DNA from: Streptomyces phyllanthi
Lineage (GTDB): Bacteria; Actinomycetota; Actinomycetes; Streptomycetales; Streptomycetaceae
Direction of reading: 5' to 3'
DNA length: 42,312 nucleotides
Assembly (NCBI RefSeq): GCF_009377205.1
Contig: NZ_VJZE01000025.1
Coordinates: forward strand, 1-42,312
The notes under the pieces were generated by a model. It did not search any database. It was not told the origin of the DNA and saw only the letters and a list, made by a program, of their open reading frames with translations. A program made the position numbers and the translations under genes. How positions within the stretch are numbered: position 1 is the first letter of the stretch; every line of letters begins with the position of its first letter. This document shows positions 8,831-16,544 of the stretch, piece by piece.

Positions 8831-9283
8831 GCGGTTCGCTCCTCGCTGAATTTCAGATGGGGTCCTTTGGGGTAAGGACGCGGCTTCGGTTGCCGCTCCG
8901 AGGGTACCGAGGCCTGGTAGAGCCGATGTAACGCCACCCTCGTCTGAGCTCAGAGTAGTCCAGGCTCGTACGAGCGTTCGATCCCTCGATGGAGTGAAGT
9001 ACATATCACGTTCCCTTCGAGGCATGAACCATTTAGGCTCCGGGCACGTCCTCATGAACAACCGGCAACCCAGCCGGGAGGACGAGACAACCGAAGACAA
9101 CCGATTAGACAGCGCGAAACCGTACGACACGAAGACACGCACTACGGCTCATTCGCCGCCAACCGGCAGCAGACAGCTGGCCTGGAAAGATTTTTTCGAG
9201 GAAAAGCCGCGAGCGGGAACGTTTTCGGCCTGGTTGGATGTTGACCCTGGTACGACAGCTCGTCGAGCTAGAGAAGAGGCGAC
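8831..9283. other. Intergenic region between divergent parE and DUF7455 genes
   Basis: 453 bases with noticeably lower GC than the flanks. It holds the candidate parE promoter (8952-8981). On the plus strand there is GGGAAC (9215-9220) followed 19 bases later by GTTG, which resembles a SigR-type promoter with one base too many. TTGACC lies at 9241-9246. A 97-codon plus-strand frame (8994-9287) has unusual codon use and ends inside the next gene's start; I do not call it a gene. Confidence 0.5.
8952..8981 (-). promoter_or_regulatory. Candidate parE promoter with a LexA-like box
   Basis: On the minus strand TACTCT (8952-8957) is a TANNNT -10 element. Overlapping the -35 side is CGAACGCTCGTACG (8967-8980), which matches the actinobacterial SOS box CGAAC-N4-GTTCG at all but one fixed base. 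The leader would be about 115 bases. Confidence 0.35.
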
Positions 9284-9514
9284 GTGACTACTGTTCTGAC
9301 CCCCGCGAGCCCGCTGACGGCCGCTGACCGATGCGACCGTTGCGGCGCCCAGGCATACCTGCGCGTCGTTCTGCTGAGCGGTGGCGAACTACTCTTCTGC
9401 GCTCACCACGGTCGCAAGTTCGAGCCGGAGCTCAAGAAGATCGCCGCTGAGATACAGGACGAGACGGAGCGACTGACGTCCGTTCCGGCGAACGCCGGCG
9501 ACGAGGAACGCTGA
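9284..9514 (+). CDS. DUF7455 small zinc-ribbon-like protein
   Basis: This 76-residue protein has two metal-ligand pairs: CDRCG at 17-21 and FCAHH about 25 residues on, with GGELLFCAHHGRKFEPEL between and after. The C-terminal third is a charged helix. The family is strongly conserved in actinobacteria, typically next to hrdB, and has no assigned function. The four ligands suggest one bound zinc. The GTG start has GAGAAGAGG ahead. Its own terminator follows at 9562-9596, so it is monocistronic. Confidence 0.8.
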   Translation: MTTVLTPASPLTAADRCDRCGAQAYLRVVLLSGGELLFCAHHGRKFEPELKKIAAEIQDETERLTSVPANAGDEER

Positions 9515-9561
9515 CACCTCGCATCACGACGAGCCAGCGCCGGCGCCGAGGCCGGTGAATC

Positions 9562-9596
9562 GGGCGGTCGCCCCCTCACACAGGGGGTGGCCGCCC
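9562..9596. terminator. Strong terminator hairpin
   Basis: Arms at 9562-9576 and 9582-9596 pair over 15 positions (two G-T pairs) around the loop CACAC. It lies between the DUF7455 gene and the convergent protease gene and probably serves both. Confidence 0.85.
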
Positions 9597-9704
9597 GTAC
9601 TCGTACGGCGAGCACCGTACGTGTGCGGAGCCACACACAAAGGCTCCGTCGGTTCGTGTGCCGAACGGTTCCCGTCTCGGGCGGCGCGCTCGGCCTCAGC
9701 GCCT

Positions 9705-10514
9705 TCAGCTCACTGTTCGGACAATGTAGGAGACCCGCGTATAGACGCCGGGGCTCCCCGCCAGACCGCAGCCGGTCCCCCACGACACCAGACCGATCAC
9801 CTTCCCCTGGGCGACCAGTGGCCCCCCGCTGTCCCCCTGGCAGGCGTCACGGCCCCCCGCGCGCTCTCCGGCACACACCATGGAGGCGGACTTGTACGTG
9901 CCGTCCGTGTTCCCCGGATACGCCTCCTCGCAGACGGCGTCGGCCATCACCGTCACGCGCGCGGCGTGCAGACTCCGGGCGTAGTCCCCCGCGCCCGTGA
10001 TGTCACCCCAGCCGTAGACCACGGCTTCCGTGCCCGGCTGGTACGCCGGGTCCCCCGCCGCCGCCATCGGGATGACCGAGCTCTCGGGGAGCGAGGAGGC
10101 GAGGGTGAGGACAGCGAAGTCCCCGGCGTTCGTGTAGCTGTCATAGTCCGGATTGACCCACACAGAACGCACCGGGATCTCCTGGCCCGCGGTGGAGAGA
10201 AGATCACCGCGTCCCGCGATCACCTTCAGGTCGCGAATCCGCTCCGGCGGCGCTCCCAGCACCGCTTCGCTCAGACAGTGGGCCGCGGTCAGCACGGTGG
10301 AGCGGCCGACCACGACCCCACCGCAGAACTGGCCCGCCCGGGTACCCCCGAACAGGTCACGGCTGGACAGCGCCACCGTCCACGGACTCTTGGAAATCTC
10401 GGCCGGATAGCCGCCGATGACGACATCGGCGGCCGCCGGGGTGGCGGACGACACAAGCGGTATCGCGGCCGCCGCGGCAGCGAGGGCCAGTACTCGGACA
10501 AAGGGCCGGCGCAT
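9705..10514 (-). CDS. Secreted trypsin-like serine protease (S1 family)
   Basis: This 269-residue protein has a signal peptide (about 1-29, MRRPFVRVLA then a run of Ala, ending PAAA) and a chymotrypsin-fold domain. The catalytic triad is His79 in LTAAHC, Asp132 in GDFAVLTLA and Ser229 in GDSGGP. Asp223, six residues before the serine, predicts cleavage after Arg or Lys. Cysteines in FCGG/AHC and MVCAG/DACQG form the expected disulphides. The propeptide is very short, with IGGY at 33-36 as the mature start, so it may not need a long chaperone propeptide as the alpha-lytic type does. AGGAG lies ahead of ATG 10514, directly after an inverted repeat (10526-10557). Confidence 0.92.
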   Translation of the reverse strand: MRRPFVRVLALAAAAAAIPLVSSATPAAADVVIGGYPAEISKSPWTVALSSRDLFGGTRAGQFCGGVVVGRSTVLTAAHCLSEAVLGAPPERIRDLKVIAGRGDLLSTAGQEIPVRSVWVNPDYDSYTNAGDFAVLTLASSLPESSVIPMAAAGDPAYQPGTEAVVYGWGDITGAGDYARSLHAARVTVMADAVCEEAYPGNTDGTYKSASMVCAGERAGGRDACQGDSGGPLVAQGKVIGLVSWGTGCGLAGSPGVYTRVSYIVRTVS

Positions 10515-10525
10515 GCGAACTCCTC

Positions 10526-10557
10526 ACTCTGGGATGTTGACAGCACACCCAGAGTGA
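10526..10557 (-). promoter_or_regulatory. 9-bp perfect inverted repeat beside the protease ribosome binding site
   Basis: CACTCTGGG (10526-10534) and CCCAGAGTG (10549-10557) are exact reverse complements 14 bases apart. On the protease mRNA the hairpin ends one base before AGGAG. It could be an operator or a 5' UTR stem controlling translation or stability. Confidence 0.5.
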
Positions 10558-10594
10558 TCCACAGGGCGGACGCTCGCATGCCGCGCGGACGCCC

Positions 10595-10629
10595 GAAGGC
10601 CCGGTCCCCTCAATGGAGACCGGGCCTTC
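10595..10629 (-). terminator. hrdB terminator
   Basis: GAAGGCCCGGTC (10595-10606) and GACCGGGCCTTC (10618-10629) are perfect 12-base arms with an 11-base loop, starting 20 bases past the hrdB stop codon. Confidence 0.85.
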
Positions 10630-10648
10630 ACGACCGTACGAACGACGA

Positions 10649-12193
<1,545 letters not shown>

Positions 12194-12640
12194 GAACAAC
12201 CTCTCGGAACGTTGGAAAACGGCTTCCGGCCCCGTCCACAGTGGACAGGAACCGACGACCGCCGACTTGGGGATGGCCGACGGCGCGGGCGGGGGCCGGG
12301 AAGATGCACAGCGCCACGAACGGCGTCCGTATTCCCTCTCGGCTGTCACCTCTTAAGTCATCGCGCTGCCTCGAGGAGCGTTACGCCCAATCTGCGTGGC
12401 CCGAGTCACACCCCGTAAGCATGTAAATGCTTCCAGATATGGTCAAAGTTGGTCACCAGTGGCCGCGACCGGCATCGACCCGGTGACTTTCCAGTCCCCG
12501 CGCCGTCCGACCCCGCCGATTCACGCCGTCCGCCCCGCCGATTTCCGGGGAAGCCGGCACCGCCCGGTAGACGTGTTCGCCCGCCGGGTGGTGCCGGGGA
12601 CCGGGCACGGTTTCGTGACCATGGCCGCCCGCTGCGGCCG
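12194..12640 (-). promoter_or_regulatory. hrdB leader and promoter region
   Basis: 447 bases between whiH and hrdB. On the minus strand TTGACC (12441-12446) and CATGCT (12418-12423) are 17 bases apart and form a plausible main promoter, giving a leader of about 215 bases. GGGAAT (12331-12336) with GCT 18 bases on (12310-12312) resembles a SigR promoter (GGGAAT-N18-GTT) at five-sixths plus two-thirds; SigR-dependent hrdB transcription is known in S. coelicolor. The leader also has the perfect palindrome GTCCACAGTGGAC (12234-12246). Confidence 0.5.
12623..12639 (-). terminator. Short hairpin at the whiH stop codon
   Basis: GGCCGC (12623-12628) and GCGGCC (12634-12639) pair around CCGCT, directly after the whiH stop. 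A second short stem (GGCACG/CGTGACC) lies just beyond. The stem is weak, so read-through into hrdB is possible. Confidence 0.35.
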
Positions 12641-13528
12641 TCAGTGCTCGCGGGGCGCGGGCACCACGCGCTCCACCTCGGGGTGGACGGTGAGCAATTG
12701 ACGCATGGCCGCCTCCGCCGCCGCGCCGTCTCCCGCGGCGAGGGCCTCGACGATCCGGGCGTGGTGCGTCAGCGATGCGTCGTGGGGGCGGTCACAGCCG
12801 GTGACCGGGCCTCCGGAGACCTGGAGGGCGGCGGAGACGATGCCGGAGAGGTGCTCCAGCATGCGGTTGCCCGCGACCTGGATGAGCATCGAGTGGAATT
12901 CGGCGTCCGCGCGCGAGAAGGTCAGCGAGTCGCCCTGCCCCATGGCGTGGCCCATGATCTCGACCATGTCGCCGAGCCGCTGCTGGACGTCCTCGCGTCC
13001 GTGCCCGGCGGCCAGGCGGGCGGCGAGCGGCTCGATCGTCCAGCGCAGCTCGCTCAGCTCGCGCCGCTGGTCGTCGCGGTGCGGCCCGAAGGCCCGCCAC
13101 TCGATGATGTCCGGGTCGAGCAGGTTCCAGTCGCTGACCGGACGCACCCGCGTGCCGACGTTGGGACGGGCGCTGACCAGTCCCTTCGCCTCCAGTACAC
13201 GGAGCGACTCACGGACGACTGTGCGGGAGACCTCGAACCGCTGGCCGATCTCCTCGGGTACGAGCGGGCGGTCCGCGCCGAGGTCACCGGAGACGATCAT
13301 CTGTCCCAGTTGCTGGACGAGTTGGCCGTGCAGGCCGCGTCCGCGGCTGCCCGCGGCGCGTCGGCCCACACGGCCGAGTTCGGGATCGGCACCCTCCCAT
13401 GCCGGGGGGCCGACGCGATCGATCCCGGGGGCCTCGGAGTAGGAGTAGCGGTCGCGTTCGCCCGGGCCGGCCAGGCCGGAGTCTGCGGAGCGGGCGGCGG
13501 TCATCATGGTGTGCGCAAGGGTAGTCAC
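12641..13528 (-). CDS. whiH: Sporulation regulator WhiH (GntR/FadR family)
   Basis: This is a 295-residue DNA-binding protein needed for sporulation septation in Streptomyces aerial hyphae. It has a disordered N-terminus (1-65), a GntR winged helix with VPEEIGQRFEVSRTVVRESL (about 95-120), and an FCD ligand domain with DAEFH and HHARIVEAL supplying typical metal-ligand His/Asp positions. FCD regulators usually bind small organic acids; the WhiH ligand is unknown. Position next to hrdB and the segment TTLAHTMMTAARSADSGLAG identify it. The GTG at 13528 is preceded by AAAGGA; the frame is open to a TTG at 13612 that coincides with the predicted transcription start, so it was not used. Transcription is probably from a sigma-WhiG promoter (13621-13647), with autorepression known for this gene. 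Confidence 0.92.
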   Translation of the reverse strand: MTTLAHTMMTAARSADSGLAGPGERDRYSYSEAPGIDRVGPPAWEGADPELGRVGRRAAGSRGRGLHGQLVQQLGQMIVSGDLGADRPLVPEEIGQRFEVSRTVVRESLRVLEAKGLVSARPNVGTRVRPVSDWNLLDPDIIEWRAFGPHRDDQRRELSELRWTIEPLAARLAAGHGREDVQQRLGDMVEIMGHAMGQGDSLTFSRADAEFHSMLIQVAGNRMLEHLSGIVSAALQVSGGPVTGCDRPHDASLTHHARIVEALAAGDGAAAEAAMRQLLTVHPEVERVVPAPREH

Positions 13529-13620
13529 GCATCCTTTGTCGGCGCCGTCCCCAACTCCCTTGAGGTCTTTGGTGAAAAGCACACGAAAGGGTGATCGCTC
13601 ACCCCGTCGCAATTGACGCC

Positions 13621-13647
13621 TTATCGGAAAGAAATGGGCGTTCTCCG
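13621..13647 (-). promoter_or_regulatory. Candidate sigma-WhiG promoter of whiH
   Basis: Minus-strand TCCGATAA (13621-13628) matches the WhiG -10 consensus GCCGATAA at seven of eight bases. The -35 position, 15 bases upstream, reads CGGA against TAAA, so only the -10 is convincing. It lies 93 bases before the whiH start. whiH is a known WhiG target in S. coelicolor. Confidence 0.6.
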
Positions 13648-13724
13648 AGGAGTTGTGCGCATGACGGGAGCGGAAGAATGCGGACGGTAGTCAGCAGACG
13701 ATCGCCCAAGGCCCTCTGCTTCCG

Positions 13725-15614
13725 TCATCGGACCCTGCTGCGCAGGCTCGTGAGCAGGTACGCGCAGAGCAGACAGGTAAGCGACAACAGCAGTGCTCCA
13801 CCCACGGGTTCGGCGATGATCCGTCCCACGGCAGCGGCATGGCGTCCTCCGCCGAACGGCCACTGCAGCAGGGGAATGTCGTGCAGCCGTGCCGAGAACC
13901 CCGCCGCGGTCCGCACCGTCCCTCCTTCCCAGGCCTTGTGCACGAGCGGGACGACGAGGACCGGAACGGCGAGCACGGCGGCGAGTCCCCCGGTCGTGGA
14001 CCGGAACAGTCCGGCGGCCAGCACTCCCGCCCATGAGCACCCCACGACGAGGCCGATCCAACTCGCGCTCAGGGAGAGCCAGTCGGCGGGAACCTCGGTG
14101 AGTTCCTCTCCGTAGAGGAGGTAGAGCACTTCGAGGTCGCAGCCCACCGTGAGGAAGGCCAGCATCAGCGCGGTTGCCGCGGCGACGAGGAGTTTCGCGG
14201 CGAGTAGCCCCAAGCGGCGGGGGACGGTGCCGCGATCCACGGCCAGAGCGGGGTGGCGGAACTCGTCACCGAAGGCCATCGCGCCGAGGAAGCCGGCGCC
14301 CAGCGCGGCGGGCGGCAGTGGCAGTTCATATGGCCACGCCGCCAGCAGTCGCGCCTGCGGGGTGTGACCGATACGCGCGAGGAGTACGGAGAGAAGGACG
14401 GAGGTCACCAGTACGGCCGCTGCGGTGGCGTAACCGGTACCGACCCCGACGGCGCGGCGCAGTTCGTACCGGAGCGGACGCAGAGGACTCGGGGCCGGGC
14501 GGACGCTGATGGGAGGCGGAAGCGCCGGGAGGCCCGCCTGCTGCGACGGTCCCGCCTGGGGAGGTGGCGCGTCCGTCCCCTCTGCGTCATCGGTGTCCGG
14601 GGCACCGTCGGCGCTCGGGACCTCATCGCCCGCGGCGGTCGAACCAGCGCCATCGGCAGCCGGTGCGCAAGCGCCTTCGTCGGCATGTGGGCGAGAGCCG
14701 TCGGCGGCGGGTCCGCCGGCATTGTCCGCTGTCGGCGTCGGCCCCATGTCCCCGGTCTCGTCGGCGAGTTGGTGTACGAGGATGCCGTGCCGGAAGGCGG
14801 TCTCCCCGATGTCGGCACAGGTACTGCCGTACACGGAGAGCCGGTTGCCGCCCTCACGCACGATCTCGACGGAACGCCTAGCGGTCCGGGCTTCCTTGGT
14901 GAGCAGCGCGCCGAGACGGACGGCGTGCGGGCTGCGGACGACGACACGGGGGCGGAGCCGCGTGCGGGCGAAGTCGGCCACCTCCTGGTCGGCGACGAGC
15001 CTTCCCCGCTCCAACGTGACGACCTGGTCGGCGGTCTGCGCCGCCTCCTTGGGGTCGTGGGTGGTGAACAGCACGGTGCCGCCCTGGACGGCATGGGCGC
15101 GCAGGACCCCGTGCAGCCAACGGCTTTCACGGACGGACAGTCCGTCGGCGGGGTCGTCGAGCACGAGTGTGTGCGGATCGGCCAGCAGCGCACAGGCCAG
15201 CCCGAGTCGGCGGTCCATGCCGCGCGAGAGCGTGCCCAGGCGTTCGTCCTGCAGACTGACGAGCTCCACGGCTTCGAGGACCTCGTCGGCACGCCGTACG
15301 GGCACACCGGTGGCGGCACAGAGCATGCGGAGATGGCCGCGGACCGTACGGGCCGGGTGGCCGGGGACATCGCCCAGGACGACTCCCACCTCGCGCGACG
15401 GATGGGGGATGCGGTGCAGGGGGCGACCTCTGAAGTAGGCGATTCCACGGCCCCGTTGAAGTGCGAGCATCAGTCGCAGCGTCGTCGTCTTGCCCGCACC
15501 CGGCGCACCGAGGAGCACGGTGACACGACCGGAAAGGGCCTCGAAGGAGACGTTGTCGACGGCGGGTGGAAGCACCTTGCGGGGGTTGCTGGTCAGTCCG
15601 TTGGCCTGGATCAC
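13725..15614 (-). CDS. ABC transporter, ATPase fused to membrane domain
   Basis: This 629-residue protein carries an N-terminal ABC ATPase (about 1-215), an acidic Ala/Gly/Pro-rich linker (about 280-365) and a C-terminal permease with about six membrane segments (370-629). Motifs: Walker A GAPGAGKTT; signature TLSRGMDRRLGLA in place of LSGGQ; Walker B HTLVLDDP, with Asp where the catalytic Glu is usual; H-loop TTHD. It resembles ABC-2 exporters with the two halves joined. Substrate is unknown. The GTG at 15614 is chosen: minus-strand TATCTT (15622-15627) lies seven bases ahead and there is no ribosome binding site, so the message may be leaderless; a TTG three codons upstream is also open. 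It lies 40 bases after the Nudix regulator gene and may be its target. Confidence 0.8.
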   Translation of the reverse strand: MIQANGLTSNPRKVLPPAVDNVSFEALSGRVTVLLGAPGAGKTTTLRLMLALQRGRGIAYFRGRPLHRIPHPSREVGVVLGDVPGHPARTVRGHLRMLCAATGVPVRRADEVLEAVELVSLQDERLGTLSRGMDRRLGLACALLADPHTLVLDDPADGLSVRESRWLHGVLRAHAVQGGTVLFTTHDPKEAAQTADQVVTLERGRLVADQEVADFARTRLRPRVVVRSPHAVRLGALLTKEARTARRSVEIVREGGNRLSVYGSTCADIGETAFRHGILVHQLADETGDMGPTPTADNAGGPAADGSRPHADEGACAPAADGAGSTAAGDEVPSADGAPDTDDAEGTDAPPPQAGPSQQAGLPALPPPISVRPAPSPLRPLRYELRRAVGVGTGYATAAAVLVTSVLLSVLLARIGHTPQARLLAAWPYELPLPPAALGAGFLGAMAFGDEFRHPALAVDRGTVPRRLGLLAAKLLVAAATALMLAFLTVGCDLEVLYLLYGEELTEVPADWLSLSASWIGLVVGCSWAGVLAAGLFRSTTGGLAAVLAVPVLVVPLVHKAWEGGTVRTAAGFSARLHDIPLLQWPFGGGRHAAAVGRIIAEPVGGALLLSLTCLLCAYLLTSLRSRVR

Positions 15615-15654
15615 CCACAGCAAGATAGCGCGATATGTCCCGATTTATGCGGTG

Positions 15655-16413
15655 TCAGACCTCGGGGCGCAGCATCGGCGGGTTGAGTAGCGTGGCACCG
15701 CCCGCGCGGAAGAGCTGGGCGGGGCGGCCGCCCTGGCGTGTGGTCGTACCCCCGGTGGGCACGAGAAAGCCCGGGGTGCCTGTGACCTTGCGGTGGAAGT
15801 TGCGCGGGTCGAGGGCCACGCCCCACACGGCCTCGTAAACGCGGCGCAGCTCGCCGACGGTGAACTCCGGCGGGCAGAAAGCGGTGGCCAGCGACGAGTA
15901 TTCGATCTTGGAGCGGGCCCGTTCGACACCGTCCGCCAGGATCTGCGCATGGTCGAAGGCGAGCGGCGCCACCGGTTCGCCGTCGCGGCCGTAGCCGCCC
16001 TGCTGCAACAGCTCCTCCACGGGCGCCCATCGTGCGCTGTTGGCGTCGCCGCCCGCCCTGGGTGCGGGCAGGTCGGGAGCGAGCGCGAGGTGGGCGACGC
16101 TGACGACCCGCATCCTCGGGTCACGCTTGGGGTCACCGTAGGTCGCGAGCTGCTCCAGGTGTGCGCCGTTGTCCTGGGCCGGGGCGGACGGGTCGTGGGC
16201 CCGCAGCCCGGTCTCCTCGGCCAGCTCGCGCGCGGCGGCCTGAGCCAGATCCTCGTCGGCCCGAACGAAGCCGCCGGGAAGCGCCCACCGCCCCTGGAAC
16301 GGCTGCTCACCTCGCCGTACCGCCAGCGCACAGAGGGCGTGGCGGCGCACGGTCAGCACGACCAGGTCCACGGTGACGGCGAAGGGCGGGAAGGCTGACG
16401 GGTCGTAGGGCAT
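15655..16413 (-). CDS. Nudix-domain transcriptional regulator (NrtR-like)
   Basis: This 252-residue protein joins an N-terminal Nudix domain to a C-terminal winged helix, the layout of NrtR, which regulates NAD metabolism in response to ADP-ribose. The start is FAVTVDLVVLTVRRHALCAL. The Nudix box, GFVRADEDLAQ followed by AAARELAEETGL, fits GX5EX7REUXEEXGU at every position, so hydrolase activity could be retained. The C-terminal region contains FTVGELRRVYEAVWGVALD and NFHRKV, typical of NrtR DNA-binding domains. ATG 16413 is chosen because TATGAT lies six bases upstream (leaderless). No NAD biosynthesis gene is adjacent, so its targets may be the ABC gene or itself. Confidence 0.85.
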   Translation of the reverse strand: MPYDPSAFPPFAVTVDLVVLTVRRHALCALAVRRGEQPFQGRWALPGGFVRADEDLAQAAARELAEETGLRAHDPSAPAQDNGAHLEQLATYGDPKRDPRMRVVSVAHLALAPDLPAPRAGGDANSARWAPVEELLQQGGYGRDGEPVAPLAFDHAQILADGVERARSKIEYSSLATAFCPPEFTVGELRRVYEAVWGVALDPRNFHRKVTGTPGFLVPTGGTTTRQGGRPAQLFRAGGATLLNPPMLRPEV

Positions 16414-16419
16414 GTCGTG

Positions 16420-16446
16420 ATCATAGTCGTCTTCCTGACGATAAAC
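16420..16446 (-). promoter_or_regulatory. Promoter and possible autoregulatory inverted repeat of the Nudix regulator
   Basis: Minus-strand TATGAT (16420-16425) is a near-ideal -10 six bases before ATG 16413. Next to it are ATAGTC (16423-16428) and GACGAT (16437-16442), an inverted repeat with one mismatch and an eight-base spacer. An NrtR-family operator here is inference. Confidence 0.4.
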
Positions 16447-16544
16447 ACGTCCTCCCGCGATCGCTTCCCCAGCTGATCCACTTCTGTCCCTCACGACCCT
16501 CCTGAGCCACCGCCCTGATCCGTTCGATCACACGTCGTCCGAGG

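Noticed and set aside
9215..9243. SigR promoter for the DUF7455 gene
   Set aside because: GGGAAC and GTT are 19 bases apart rather than 18 and the first motif ends in C; too weak for a separate call.
8994..9287. 97-codon plus-strand frame before the DUF7455 gene
   Set aside because: Poor codon bias for this genome, no ribosome binding site, and it covers the promoter region.
12310..12336. Confident SigR promoter for hrdB
   Set aside because: Only GGGAAT is exact; the -10 GTT reads GCT at the right spacing, so it is given only as a candidate within the leader entry.
14253..15686. Long antisense frame over the ABC gene
   Set aside because: Antisense frames of this size are common in high-GC DNA; it has no family features and mirrors a convincing gene.
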